In this document: one piece after another, positions 28,030 to 40,158 of the stretch
Layout of the letters: each line of letters begins with the position of its first letter
Position numbering within the stretch: position 1 is the stretch's first letter
Assembly (NCBI RefSeq): GCF_907165205.1
Contig: NC_058193.1
Coordinates: forward strand, 14,831,521-14,895,520
DNA: 64,000 bases
Direction of reading: 5' to 3'
DNA from: Coccinella septempunctata
Lineage: Eukaryota > Arthropoda > Insecta > Coleoptera > Coccinellidae
Program-made: the position numbers and the translations under genes
The notes under the pieces: generated by a model
Seen by the model: the letters and a program-made list of their open reading frames with translations, nothing else
Databases searched by the model: none
What the model was told of the DNA's origin: nothing

Positions 28030-29772
28030 GTTGGCTTCACAAGTGGTGACACAGTCTCGAATCCGATGAGCTATTAACGGATTCGAGCCCTACAAAGCAG
28101 CGGGCGAGGATGGCATAATTCCGGCACTTCTTATTAAGGGGCTGGATGTGTTGTCCTCCCCACTGCTCCATATACTCCGAGCGAGTCTAGCTCTAGGACA
28201 TATTCCATTGCCCTGGAGGAAGGTGCAGGTTGTTTTCATACCCAAACCTGGCAAACCCACGCATACGAAAGCGAACGACTTTCGTCCAATAAGCCTTTCC
28301 TCGTTTCTAACCAAGACGTTGGAGAGACTGGTAGAAAGATATATCAGGGATGGTGCGTTACAGACGTACCCATTACACCCCTGCCAGCATGCTTACCAAA
28401 TAGGCAAATCAGTAGATTCTGCTCTTCACTCGGTGGTCAACTGCATTGAGGACGGACTACATCACAAAGAATGGACACTGGCTATATTCCTGGATATAGA
28501 GGGTGCATTCAACAACACTGCGTTTGGCGCGATGCAAGCTTCTTTGTCCAAATATGGCGTGGTACCGACACTTTGTCGTTGGGCGAGGTTTCTGCTGAGG
28601 GATCGCAGCATAACTGCTCGGCTAGGCGGCTCGACAATCTGGGGCTCACCGGGAAGGGGATGCCCGCAGGGAGGTGTTTTATCACCTCTACTGTGGAATC
28701 TTGTCCTGAATGGGCTCCTGGTCGAGCTGACAAGGGCTGGGCTCGTTGTTGTGGCCTATGCGGATGACCTTGTCCTACTGATCAGAGGTAAGGAAATCAG
28801 TGTCATCTTCGATCTGATGCAGAATGCCCTGCGTATGATTGAACGATGGTGCTTAGAGAACGAACTCTCGGTCAACCCTGGTAAAACAGAGATGGTTCTT
28901 TTTACTAGGAGGAGGGTGCCCCACAACATCAAGCTTCCTAGCTTGTTTGGGATTGGGCTCACCCTATCCGAGCAAGTTCGATATCTCGGTGTGACACTGG
29001 ACCACAAGTTATTGTGGAACAAACACATTGAGACTCAATCGAGCAAGGCTAATGTAATTTTTTGGTCTACTCGGAGAGTGCTTGGAAAAGGATGGGGCTT
29101 CAAACCATACATTATGCACTGGCTGTATACTGTAGTGGTGAGGCCTATCCTTACCTACGCATCACTGGTGTGGTGGACTTCCATGGGGAAGAATTCCAGC
29201 CGCACCATTATGACTAGATGTCAGAGGAACGCATGTCTAGCTATCACAGGCGCTCTGAGATCCACCCCTACGGCAGCTATGGAGTGTCTGCCGGGACTAC
29301 CACCTTTGGACTTTGCAGTTACACAGGTGGCCATGAAGACAGCTCTTAGAGTTTGGGAACAGGGACAATGGCGCGATAGAGGACTATTCAGGGGGCATGC
29401 GAGGGCTCTCAAGATGGTGAGGGATGCCAACGCATCCCTTCTCCATAGAGGGGACCGCGCGGGCACCAGCTTCTATTTTGCCGAACCCTACAGAGTAATT
29501 GTCCCTGACAGAGACCTTTGGTCTACACCAAACAGGCTTCTTGAGCCCGAAGGTCCCACTTGGTTCACCGATGGCTCTGTGATGCCCACAGGGACTGGAG
29601 TGGGAATTGTGTATCCATCCCCCTAGGGAAGGACTATAGTGCAAGCGGAACTGTATGCTGTTCTAGCCTGCACACTGGAGAATATCCGCAGAGGGTACTC
29701 CGGAAAACACATCTATATTTGTTGTGACAGTCAGGGAACCCTGAAATCCCTTTCTGAGGAAAGGGTTAACTC
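28030..29772 (+). pseudogene. LOA-like LINE ORF2 reverse transcriptase and start of RNase H
   Basis: 28090-29626: PYKAAGEDGIIPALLIKGL, NDFRPISLSSFLTKTLER, LAIFLDIEGAFNNTAF (motif A, here with a glycine after the glutamate), GCPQGGVLSPLLWNLV (motif B), VAYADDLVLLIRG (motif C, near 28765) and the thumb region. RNase H starts at about 29560 (WFTDGSVMPTGTGVGIV). A stop at 29623 and a deletion break it, and LACTLENI..IYICCDSQGTL follows. The foldback cuts it at 29773. Confidence 0.88.
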
Positions 29773-29773
29773 A

Positions 29774-32700
29774 ACGGGTGTGAAGGCAGCAACGGTTTTT
29801 TCATTTTCGCTTTTACCATACAGATTGTAAAAAACCCCGTTGCTCGGAATTTTTCTATGAAAATGGGTTCTTACCCACATACTAAACACGATCTATAGGG
29901 TGAAATAATTTGTGCATCAAAAACTACCCCTCCTTCAACCCTCTAAAGTCGAACTATCTTGATACAGTAAAAAGTGTGAAAAAAAAACGTTGCTCGGGGT
30001 TTTTTGATGGAAATGGGTTGTTACCAACATACTGAACACGATCTATAGGGTGAAATAATTTGTGCATCAAAAACTACCCCTCCTTCAACCCTCTAAAGTC
30101 GAACTATCTTGATACAGTAAAAAGTGTGAAAAAAAAACGTTGCTCGGGGTTTTTTGATGGAAATGGGTTGTCACCAACATACTGAGCAAGACCTATAGGG
30201 TGAAATAATTTGTGCATCAAAAACTACCCCTCCTCCAACCCTCTAATGTTGAACTATCTCGATACAGTAAAATGTGTGAAAAAAAAACGTTGCTCGGGGT
30301 TTTTTGATGGAAATGAGTTTTCACCAACATACTGAACAAGACCTTTAGGGTGAAATAATTTGTGCATCAAAAACTACCCCTCCTCCAACCCTGTGAAGTT
30401 GAACTAAATTGATAGAGTAAAAAGTGTAAAAAAAAACCGTTGCTCAGTATTTTTTGATGGAAGTGGGTTGTTACCAACATACTGAACACGATCTATAGGA
30501 TGAAATAATTTGTGCATCAAAAACTACCCCTCCTTCAACCCTCTGAAGTTGAAATATCTTGATACAGTAAAAAGTGTGAAAAAAAACCCGTTGCTCGGTA
30601 TTTTTTGATGGAAGTGGGTTGTCACCAACATACTGAACAAGACCTATAGGTTGAAATAATTTGTGCATCAAAAACTACCCCCCTCCAACCCTCTGAAGTT
30701 GAACTATTTTGATACAGTAAAAAGTGTAAAAAAAACCGTTGCTCGGGATTTTTTGATGGAAATGGGTTGTTACCAACATACTAAACACGATCCATAGGGT
30801 GAAATAATTTGTGCATCAAAAACTACCCCCCTCCAACCCTCTGAAGTTGAAATATCTTGATACAGTAAAAAGTGTGAAAAAAAACCGTTGCTCGGAGTTT
30901 TTTGATGGAAATGGGTTGTTACCAACATACTAAACACGACTCATAGGGTAAAATAATTTGTGCATCAAAAACTACCCCTCCTTCAACCTTCAACCCTCTA
31001 ATGTCGAACTATCTTGATACAGTAAAAAGTGTGAAAAAAAAACGTTGCTCGGGGTGTTTTGATGGAAATGGGTTGTTACCAACATACTAAACACGACTTA
31101 TAGGGTAAAATAATTTGTGCATCAAAAACTACCCCTCCTTCAACCCTCTGAAGTTGAAATATCTTGATACAGTAAAAAGTGTGAAAAAAAACCGTTGCTC
31201 GGGGTTTTTTGATGGAAATGGGTTGTCACCAACATACTGAACAAGACCTCTATAGGTTGAAATAATTTGTGCATCAAAAACTACCCCCCCTGCAACCCTC
31301 TGAAGTTGAAATATCTTGATAACTGTATCAAGTGTGAAAAAAAACCGTTGCTCGGTGTTTTTTTATGGAAATGGGTTGTTACCAACATACTGAACACGAT
31401 CTATAGGGTGAAATAATTTGTGCATCAAAAACTACCCCTCCTTCAACCCTCTAATGTTGAAATATTTTGATACAGTAAAAAGTGTTGATATTTCAACTTC
31501 AGAGGGTTGGAGGGGGGTAGTTTTTGATGCACAAATTATTTCACCCTTTAGATCGTGTTTAGTATGTTGGTAAAAACCCATTTCCATCAAAAAACACCGC
31601 GCAACGGTTTTTTTTCACACTTTTTACTGTATCAAGATATTTCAACTTCAGAGGGTTGAAGGAGGGGTAGTTTTTGATGCACAAATTATTTTACCCTATG
31701 GATCGTGTTTAGTATGTTGGTAACAACCCATTTCCATCAAAAAACTCCGAGCAACGTTTTTTTTTCACACTTTTTACTGCATCAAGATATTTCAACTTCA
31801 GAGGGTTGGAGGGGGGTAGTTTTTGATGCACAAATTATTTCACCCTATGGATCGTGTTTAGTATGTTGGTAACAACCCATTTCCATCAAAAAACCCCGAG
31901 CAACGGTTTTTTTTACACTTTTTACTGTATCAAAATAGTTCAACATTAGAGGGTTGAAGGAGGGGTAGTTTTTGATGCACAAATTATTTTACCCTATAAG
32001 TCGTCTTTAGTATGTTGGTAACAACCCATTTCCATCAAAAACCTCCGAGCAACGGGTTTTTTTTCACACTTTTTACTGTATCAAGTTATTTCAACTTCAG
32101 AGGGTTAAAGGAGGGGTAGTTTTTGATGCACAAATTATTTCACCCTATAGATCGTGTTCAGTATGTTGGTAACAACCCATTTCCATCAAAAAATAACGAG
32201 CAACGGTTTTTTTTTTACACTTTTTACTCTATCGATTTAGTTCAACTTCAGAGGGTTGGAGGAGGGGTAGTTTTTGATGCACAAATTATTTCACCCTATA
32301 GGTCTTGTTCAGTATGTTGGTGAAAACCCATTTCCATCAAAAAACCCCGAGCAACGTTTTTTTTTCACACTTTTTACTGTATCAAGATAGTTCAACATTA
32401 GAGGGTTGAAGGAGGGGTAGTTTTTGATGCACAAATTATTTCACCCTATAGATCGTGTTCAGTATGTTGGTTACAACCCATTTCCGTCAAAAAACACCGA
32501 GCAACGGTTTTTTCACACTTTTTACTGTATCAAGATATTTCAACTTCAGAGGGTTGATAAGGAGGGGTAGCTTTTGATGCACAAATTATTTCACCCTATA
32601 GATCGTGTTCAGTATGTTGGTAACAACCCGTTTCCATCAAAAAACACCGAGCAACGGTTTTTTTCCACACTTTTTACTGTATCAAGATATTTCAACTTCA

Positions 32701-33023
32701 GAGGGTTGGAGGGGGGTAGTTTTTGATGCACAAATTATTTCACCCTATAGATCGTGTTCAGTATGTGGGTAAGAACCCATTTTCATAGAAAAACTCCGAG
32801 CAACGGGGTTTTTTCACTGTGTATCAAGATAGTTCACTTTCGGGGGGTTGGTGGGGGTAGTTTTCGATGCACAAATTATTTCACCCTATAGACTGTGTTT
32901 ATAATGTTCTAAATAATCCATTCGTATCAAAAAATCCCGAACAACAGGTATTTTTACAATCTGTATGGTAAAAGCGAAAATGAAAAAACCGTTGCTGGAA
33001 ACCGTTGCTGCCTTCACATCCGT
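29774..33023. mobile_element. Foldback element 2 (3250 bp), 9-bp duplication, 150-bp unit arms
   Basis: Ends ACGGGTGTGAAGGCAGCAAC and its inverted copy ACGGATGTGAAGGCAGCAAC. Flanked by a perfect GTTAACTCA (29765-29773 and 33024-33032). From 29830 to 31475, about eleven 150-bp units in tandem; from 31480 to 32970, about ten in inverse order. The unit contains TTTGTGCATCAAAAACTACC, TGATACAGTAAAAAGTGTG and CCGTTGCTCGG. No coding potential. Known: FB/MULE-type duplications are 9 bp, and FB arms are tandem repeats. Confidence 0.9.
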
Positions 33024-33032
33024 GTTAACTCA

Positions 33033-33650
33033 CACCTAGTAAAGGAATGCAGAGAGGCTCTGCGGGGGCTAGGTTCTGATAACATTGTGAAAGTTATCTG
33101 GTGCCCGGCTCACGCAGGACTTCCGGGGAACGAGAAGGCAGACAAACTTGCAAAGCAGGGAGCCCGCTCAGCTTTTGTAGGTCCAGGACCCGCGCTGCCT
33201 ATCTGTCGTACATCTGTCAAGAACTTCTTTAATATTTGGCTGGACAGGAAATTTTCATCTGGATGGAGCATAAGGAGTGGTCTCAGACAGTCGAGGCTTC
33301 TCATTGAGAGACCATCCTCTGTGCCTGAGGTCAAAAAACTCTTAGCTCTTGAGAGGAAACAACTGAGTCTAGTGACTGGAGCAATGACTGGCCATTTGTT
33401 TAACAAACACTTAAATAGAATGGGACTGACTAGCCGTTCCCTGTGCCGCTGGTGCAGGAGCACGGAGGAAACGGTTGAACACATTTTGTTCTTCTGTATC
33501 AACCTTGAGGACTTAAGGATGACACATCTAGGAAACAGAACACCCACAGCTCCTATGGTGAGAGGGACACCTCTCTGTCGACTTGTGGCATTTTTGTCAG
33601 CATGTCACAGAGTGTAAGTCTCTCCAACTACAAGCGGACGAACAATGGGT
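33033..33650 (+). pseudogene. LOA-like LINE RNase H end and C-terminal zinc domain
   Basis: Continues the RNase H frame beyond the foldback (HLVKECREALRGLGSDN, VIWCPAHAGLPGNEKADKLA). It then carries a C-terminal RxCxxC..H..C cluster (LCRWCRSTEETVEHILFFC) and ends at 33617. Removal of the foldback and one copy of its 9-bp duplication would leave one frame across the junction. Confidence 0.85.
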
Positions 33651-33714
33651 CACGAGGCCTCAGTTCAGCCCGGTGGGGCACCGCACGTAGAAGAAGAAGA
33701 AGAATATTATTGTA

Positions 33715-36700
33715 AATTTTCAAATCAATAGTCTTTCAAAAAAGGTAGAATCCACAATGTATATTATGTACCAAAAATGAAAAGAAATTTATTAAGTGTA
33801 TCTTGTCTACTAAAAAATGATAATACTGTAATTTTTCATGACAAAAAAGCAGAAATTTATAATGATAAAAATGAAAAGATAGCCATAGCGTTTGAGAATG
33901 ATAAATTATATGAATTAAAATGGGAATATAATAAAAGAGGAACATGAAGAGTTAAATTCAAATAATACGTTAACTGAAATGACACAGAAGGAAAAATATC
34001 ACAGAATTCTAGGTCATACAAATTTTAATGATTCGAAACGTTTATGTGAATTTCAATTACTCAAAGATTTACCCAAATATATTGAAAAATAGCACTTAAA
34101 CTGTGAAATTTGCATAGAAAATAAAATTTAAAATTTAGTAATAATAGAACAAAACCTAATATAAACCAATATACTGGAAATTATTCATACAGATGTAATT
34201 GGACCAATAAATATTACTTGTTATAAAGGTGAAAATACATAGTTACTTTTATTGATGATTATAGTAAAATGGCTGTGGTTTACTGTATAAAAAAACAAAT
34301 CTCAAGTGTATGAATGTTTTGAAAAATATATAAATACTATGGAAAATCAAACAGATAAAAAAATTAAAATTTTTTATTGTGTTAACGGTACCGTATATAT
34401 AAATAGTTCCTTCTACTAAAGGTTTCTTTTTAAAAGCGTGTCCACCATACTCTCATGAACTGAACGGTGTAGCTGAACGATTCAACAGAACGCTCGACAG
34501 AACGTTAATGATAGCGCTAGATGTTTTCTAAGTGAAGCGAAAATTAACAAAAAGTTTTGGCCTAAATGTGTATACACAGCAGCATATATTGGAAACCGAC
34601 TTTTAGCTAATACTAAAATAAAGAAAACACCTTATGAAATATTTTTTGGTAAAAGGCTGGACATTTCAAATTTGCATATCTACGGAAGTACAACATTTGT
34701 CAAAATTCCAGAAGTTATCAGATCAAAATTAAATCCCAAACCAATTAAAGGTATTCTTCTTGGCTATTCAGATGTAGGTTATAAAATTTCAGTTGATGAT
34801 AAAGACATAGTGATTAGAAATGTGGAATTTATTGAAAAATGTGAAAAGGTTATTTCAAATGATGACAGTATAGTTGATAGAAGAATGAACTTTGAATCAG
34901 ATAATGAAGACGAAGAAATAAAAGATACAATAGAAAACGATACAGTAACCGAAAATTTAAATGAAAATGCAGAACATCTTGTTGAGGAGGTGTATGATGA
35001 AAGAAAGAAAAGAATCATTCGGAAACCAAAAAGATATGATAGTAATCATAATTATGACCACAATTTAATTTCTTGTAATAACGTTTCTATAGTTCCCGAT
35101 AACTTCAACGAAGCTGTTAACTGTAATGATTCTAAAATGTGGAAAGCTGTAATGAGATATGAGTTAGAAAGTTTAGAAAACAATAAAACTTGGTCTTTAG
35201 TTGATATTCCTAATAATAAAAACATAATTGATGTCAAGTGAATTTACAAAATGAAAACTGACGGTACTTATAAAGCTAGACTTGTTGCAAAAGGTTTTCA
35301 ACAAGATTATATCGAAAACGAAGAAGTTTATTCACCCGTTGCTAAAATGAACACTTTAAAAATTCTATTATCTCTTATGCCGCCCACAGACTTCGTTCTT
35401 TTCCATCCGTTCGAATCGCCGCGATTCGAACCGTCGTTACAAAAGCGCCAAACACTGATTTGTGTGGTAAAAAACCGTCGTTCCGAATCGTCGGTTAAAG
35501 TATCTGTCCGAGCCTGATTTTTGGAACGACGGTTTATCGGTTGTCGTTCCAAACCGATAGTGTGTTGGGATTTCGTTCACAATCGGCGATTATTTTTCAT
35601 TAGCGGAGAGCATATCGCGTCTAGACCATATTGCCGTACTGTTTTTGTATCATTTTATTTAGTTATTTCAATAACGATTGATCAGAAGACAGCTAACAAA
35701 TAATTTATTACGGATTTCATCGATTTGTACAGGCAATTTACAGGATTTTTTTAATTTTTATCCGACACAGTAACCGCGGCCGCCACTGCTGAAATATATT
35801 TCCTCTTCTTGACGTACAGATCCGTAAACGACTGAAAAATAACTTAGGGGATTTACCGAAGTGTGTGTGCAAAACAGGATGGCGATCAGAATCGTCGGTT
35901 CAAATCGCGGCGATAAAAATGGATGGAAAAGAACGAAGTCTGTGGCCGACGTTACATGTGTGAATGAATGGTATGTCGAGCTGGATGTGAAGCATTTCTG
36001 AACGGAAAAGTAAAATCTGAAGTTTATTTATATCCACCTGAAGGTTACTATGTAGATCCGGATATAGTACTTTTGTTGAAGAAGTCATTGTATGGATTGA
36101 GAGTGCAAGAGATTGGTATGAATGTTTCAATGACTTCATTTTAAGTAAAAATTTTATTAGATCCGAATGACAGTTGTTTGTATATTTATAAGGTAAATGA
36201 TAATACTCATATCTACATTATTTTGTATGTTGACGATTTATTGTTGTTTGGTAAAATTTAGAAGTTATTAATCGCATAAAATCTATGTTGAAAGAAAAAT
36301 TTTGCATGAAAGATTGAGGAAGAATAAAACATTATTTGGGAATTGAAATTGACCATAATGTTGGTGACAATCAATTATTCTTAAGCCAACAACAATATAT
36401 TGAAAATCTTGCTTTTAAATTTAATGTAGTTGGATCTAAATTATATCGGACGCCCATGGAAATCAATTTAAAATTAAAATTAAGCGAACAGGTTGATGAA
36501 AAATTAAGATATAGAAATCTAATTCTAGCTCTTTTATATGTCGCTAATGGAACAAGACCTGATATATCTTTTTAGATCAATTATTTGAGTCGTTTTCAGA
36601 ATTCTTATGATTTTACTCATTATAAGTATGCCTTACGAGTGCTCAAATATCTTTACCTTACAAGAGAACTTGAGATGGTATATACTTCAAAATTCCATAA

Positions 36701-37188
36701 TTCTTTGGATGCATATGTAGATGCAGATTGGGCCTCGGATATAGTTGACAGAAAGTCTACTGGTATTGTAATACGTGTATGAGGAAATCCCAAAAACAAA
36801 AAATTGTTTCAAGAGCGTCTACTCATGCAGAGTATTACGCATTGGCAGAATGTGTTGAAGAAGTTTTGCCCATAAGAGATTTGTTAAAAGATCTTGGAAT
36901 TACCGTGAATGAACCAGTTAATATCTTTGAAAACAATAATAGTGCTTTAGCTTTAGCCAAAAATAGAAAATTTTACAAAAATTCCAAACATACAGATTTT
37001 AGTTATTTTTTTGTATATGGTTATGTGAACAGAGGATTCATTAGTATCAATAAAGTAAACACCGATGATCAAATCGCAGATATTTTGACAAAGTCTCTGG
37101 GCAAAAATAAATTTGTAAAATTTCGGAAATTGTTGAACTTAATGTAGGAAAATGATATGTTTGATGTAATCCAAAAATCAAGGAGGTG
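33715..37188 (+). pseudogene. Copia 2 pol (protease end, integrase, RT, RNase H)
   Basis: 33715-33945: RIHNVYYVPKMKRNLLSVSC. Integrase core 34240-34520, with TFIDDYSKMAVVY and YSHELNGVAERFNRTLD, is full of stops. 34672-35241 is open (GSTTFVKIPEVIRSKLN, KPIKGILLGYSDVGYKI, ending SLENNKTWSLVDIP). RT: KARLVAKGFQQDY near 35275, then a 574-bp insertion, then LYPPEGYYVDP, SLYGLRV and IILYVDDLLLFG (36215-36255). RNase H ends with HAEYYALAECVEE and ADILTKSLGKNK (37090-37115). At least ten stops or shifts. The purine tract AAGGAGG precedes the 3' LTR. Non-functional. Confidence 0.88.
35378..35951. mobile_element. 574-bp MITE with TTA duplication
   Basis: Ends: TGCCGCCCACAGACTTCG and, inverted, CGTCGGCCACAGACTTCG, each followed by TTCTTTTCCATCC. 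Flanked by TTA (35375-35377 and 35952-35954). The 3-bp TWA duplication is consistent with PIF/Harbinger, but no transposase is present. The apparent frames at 35251-35703 are by-products. Confidence 0.7.
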
Positions 37189-37321
37189 TGTTAAATATAT
37201 GTGATTTTTGTATTCTGTAATATTGTATTTTTCTATGTTCTGCTTATAACACTTCTATATAGTAGAATGTTCTAGAATACTTTCCATGTGTGTCATGATC
37301 AGTAGTAGATAAGTAGTATTA

Positions 37322-39192
37322 GGGTACGTACAGGGTGGGCAAAATTCGTTGTCTACTGAGGGGATCTCGAGAACTATAGCAGCTAGAAGAAAACGAATGA
37401 CACATGCTCGAGCTCTTTTTTCTTGACTAATCCAAAACTGAAAACAGATCCAGCCTAACGTTCATAGATTTTGAGTTATGAACGAAAATTGAAAAATTGT
37501 CATTTTCAATGAAGCTGAAAAACTCGCTTATTCGAACTCGTATTCGAAATCCGTTGTTACATTCTACAGGCACTTTTTTATTAGGAATTCGAATATGATA
37601 TTATCAAATTTTTCGATCCAGTCATTTTCGAGATACGACAGGGATTTCTGATTTTTCAAATGTAAACTATAGTTGAAAGTTCTTTCATCTTGCTGCAATT
37701 TTTTTGCTGATTTCAAAAATGTATCATATGTTGCTATTCACATGAATGTTACACGAGAAAAAAATTCAATACTTTTTCCTGCTTTTCGATTCTCTGTTGA
37801 ATTATAAGTAGGCTGGGTTACCATAGCAACCGTTGAATATGCATTATATTTTGTGAACCTGAGCCTATATGATTGAAATCAAGGATTGCTGAATAAATAT
37901 ATCGATGATTAATTTGCCATCGTTTGTTCTCGCGATGTTTGGCATACTTTTCTTACGTTGGTTCACAATTCGAACACTACCGTTGACAGAAGTACCTATT
38001 TTTCATCATCTTACTTCTAATTCTTAATCTTAATTATAATTATAGATAGCTATCGTAGTTTATTTATAATATTACTGACTCCTTGAAGTTTCTTTCATAA
38101 ATAGAAAAACGATAATTGAATAAATTTTCTTCTTTAATAATCAGACGAAAGTATTTTACTCTCTTTAAAAGGATATCGATATATAAAAGAAATAATTATT
38201 CGTCAGACGATGATTCCTATCGCAGAAGGTTGAGTTCACATAGGAGTATGTGGAGTTCACGAACCATAATGCATTTTCAACGGTCGCTATGGTTACGCCA
38301 GCCTACTGAAAATTCAACAGTGAATCGAAAACTCGATCGAAAAGCAGGAAAAAGTATTAATTTTTTTTTCTTACGTTATATTCATGTGAATATCGACATA
38401 TGATACATTTTTGAAATCAGAAAAAAAATTGCAGCAAGATTAAAGAACTTTCAACTATAGTTTATATTTGAAAAATCAGAAATCCCTGTCGTATCTCGAA
38501 AATGACTGGATCAAAAAATTTATTGATATCATATTCGAATTCCTCATAAAAAAGTGTCTGTAGAATGTAACAACAGATTTCGAATACGAGTTCAAACAAG
38601 CGAGTTATTCAGCTTCATTAAAAATGACAATTTCTCAGTTTTCGTTCATAACTCAAAATCTATGAACGTTAGGCTGGATCTGTTTTCAGTTTTGGATTAG
38701 TCAAGAAAAAAGAGCTCGAGCATGTGCCGTCCGTTTTCTTCTAGCTGCTATAGTTCTCGAGATCCCCTCAGTAGACAACGAATTTTGCCCACCCTGTACA
38801 TACCGAAGATTCATGGATGAGCGCGGTGGAGGTCGCGATCGAGGTTTACATCGATGTCTGGCAATACATGTCGAAGATGCTTTCCTTTCAGTCAAAGCTC
38901 ACAAACGAAGTGAAAAATAAATACGTTACCCTGGTGTCCCTGGTGAATGTCACGTGATTTAAAGAGCGCCAATGAGCGTGCAACAGCTCGATCGCCATAT
39001 AAAATTAAACTATTTTGTTCTGCGATCGACATCGCTGTAAACCGCGATGATAAGCGGCGAGGGTGAACGGGTGAAACATCCTTGGTATGTACGGTCTCAT
39101 TAGAATATGAAGGTTTGTTTTGACATCGATGAAACGATCGCGACCGCGACCTCCACCGCGCTCAACCATGCATCTTCGGTATGAACGTACCC
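37322..39192. mobile_element. GGGTACGTxCATACC MITE holding a foldback
   Basis: TTA duplications at 37319-37321 and 39193-39195. Right end GGTATGAACGTACCC; left end GGGTACGTA, cut at its TA by the foldback at 37331-38796 and resumed as CATACCGAAGAT. The inner part has GCGGTGGAGGTCGCG words in both orientations (38822 and 39150). About 400 bp without the insert. Confidence 0.75.
37331..38796. mobile_element. CAGGGTGGGCAAAATTCG foldback (1466 bp), TA duplication
   Basis: Ends CAGGGTGGGCAAAATTCG and its inverse, flanked by TA (37329-37330 and 38797-38798). The arms of about 450 bp and further paired segments (GGGTTACCATAGCAACCG with CGGTCGCTATGGTTACG) make almost the whole element a palindrome. 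The TA target is as in Tc1/mariner-type elements. No coding region. Confidence 0.75.
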
Positions 39193-39333
39193 TTAAGATG
39201 GTGATGTCGATGACAACGAATGTCTAGATTGTAATAAGAGAATTCATATTAAGTTTGTACTGAAAGGGTTTAATAAATACGTAGTAAAAATATCTACGAA
39301 TCGTATTATTGAACCAGATATTATAACAGTTTT

Positions 39334-39580
39334 CTTTAATTGTTTGCGAAAGGAGCCCACCATAGATTGAATTTTTTTGGAAACATGGTCTCGATGCGCT
39401 TCCAGATCAACTGTGCGATACACCTACTAATTCATCGTAACCTTTGTTTTTTAAATTCTTATTGATTTATTCTTTGGACTTTACTTTGCACAAATCTGGA
39501 GGCGATTTAAATATCTGGATAAATTCTGTTATGAATCCCATTGTGAATTGACCAAAATTAGCTATGTCTTGTAATCTAAT
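39334..39580 (-). pseudogene. MADF-domain protein fragment, right copy
   Basis: On the minus strand: NFGQFTMGFITEFIQIFKS, PPDLCKVKSKE, a stop, INKNLKNKGYDELV, then (shifted) KKIQSMVGSFRKQLKK, the end of helix 3 of a MADF domain. It is the inverted counterpart of 13152-13328 and runs on at 15011-14940. Its stops and shifts make it inactive. Confidence 0.55.
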
Positions 39581-39693
39581 CTCGTCTCAAAAATTCACAT
39601 AGCGAAGCGTACCCTGCCCTGCAATGGCACGCGGACAAATGGGTGGTAGTTTGGAACGGGGTTCGCCACACTTCAGGTAAAATCATCTCCTAA
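39581..39693 (-). repeat. Outer right arm of the MADF palindrome
   Basis: Inverted copy of 13030-13150, including GCAATGGCACGCGG and GGGGTTCGCCACAC. The match fades near 39680. Confidence 0.6.
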
Positions 39694-40158
39694 GCACGTT
39701 TGCAACAGCCAAGGGCTGTATTCGGGTTCGGCTTTCTGACAGTCCGATAATTGTTCTAGGACTGCGCAAAACTGTTGCGCCCTAGTATTAAATCCTCGGC
39801 GCAATTCAAGAACCATTCTCGGACCGTCCGAAAGCCGAACCGAACCGAACCGAAACGAACCGAGGGGGGTGAAACTCGCTTAGAAACAACGTGAACCGCT
39901 AAAATGTGCTGACAAGGCTGCCGTCTAGCGGAACGTATTGTAAACAGCAGAAATGACGCGCATGCGCGTGAAATGTAATGTCATGTCAGTGTCAAGACTG
40001 AGGAAAAAAGTAAACAACAAACACCATTTTTTTTTGTATTTAAAATCCATATCCTGATACCAATATTTCATTCTTTCTTTTCATTGCCTGCTACGCATGT
40101 TGTGTACGCTCTGATAGTTTAAATTTTGCCGAGTTATTCTCCGATTTATATTCCCACA

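Larger units (their letters stand above)
25166..33702 (+). mobile_element. LOA-like LINE in copia 2 (5.3 kb plus a foldback)
   Basis: Target duplication AATATTATTGTA (12 bp) at 25154-25165 and 33703-33714. ORF1 25484-26683, ORF2 from 26746 with endonuclease, RT, RNase H and a C-terminal zinc motif, and a (GAA)n 3' end. Full length, but ORF2 is broken. Known: LOA and related I-group clades carry RNase H after RT. Clade inferred from domain content only. Confidence 0.85.
15012..39328 (+). mobile_element. Ty1/copia element 2, heavily nested
   Basis: 5' LTR 15012-15270, 3' LTR 37189-39328 (with inserts), both beginning TGTTAAATATATGTG and ending ATTATAACA. Target duplication GTTTT at 15007-15011 and 39329-39333. 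The element inserted in the MADF palindrome. It holds two LINEs, a 574-bp MITE and LTR insertions. Its coding parts are 15352-15696, 24603-25153 and 33715-37147, all degenerate. Confidence 0.85.
37189..39328 (+). repeat. Copia 2 3' LTR with two nested insertions
   Basis: LTR sequence at 37189-37321 and 39196-39328, matching the 5' LTR. The insertion at 37322-39192 has TTA duplications. Confidence 0.88.

Noticed and set aside
30471..32323. Repeated 66-codon frames (MMHKLF..) as a gene family
   Set aside because: They are the same frame of the 150-bp foldback unit read in successive copies; they have no domain and are absent outside the unit.
35251..35703. Short frames in the RT gap of copia 2
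   Set aside because: They lie within the 574-bp MITE defined by its inverted ends and TTA duplications.
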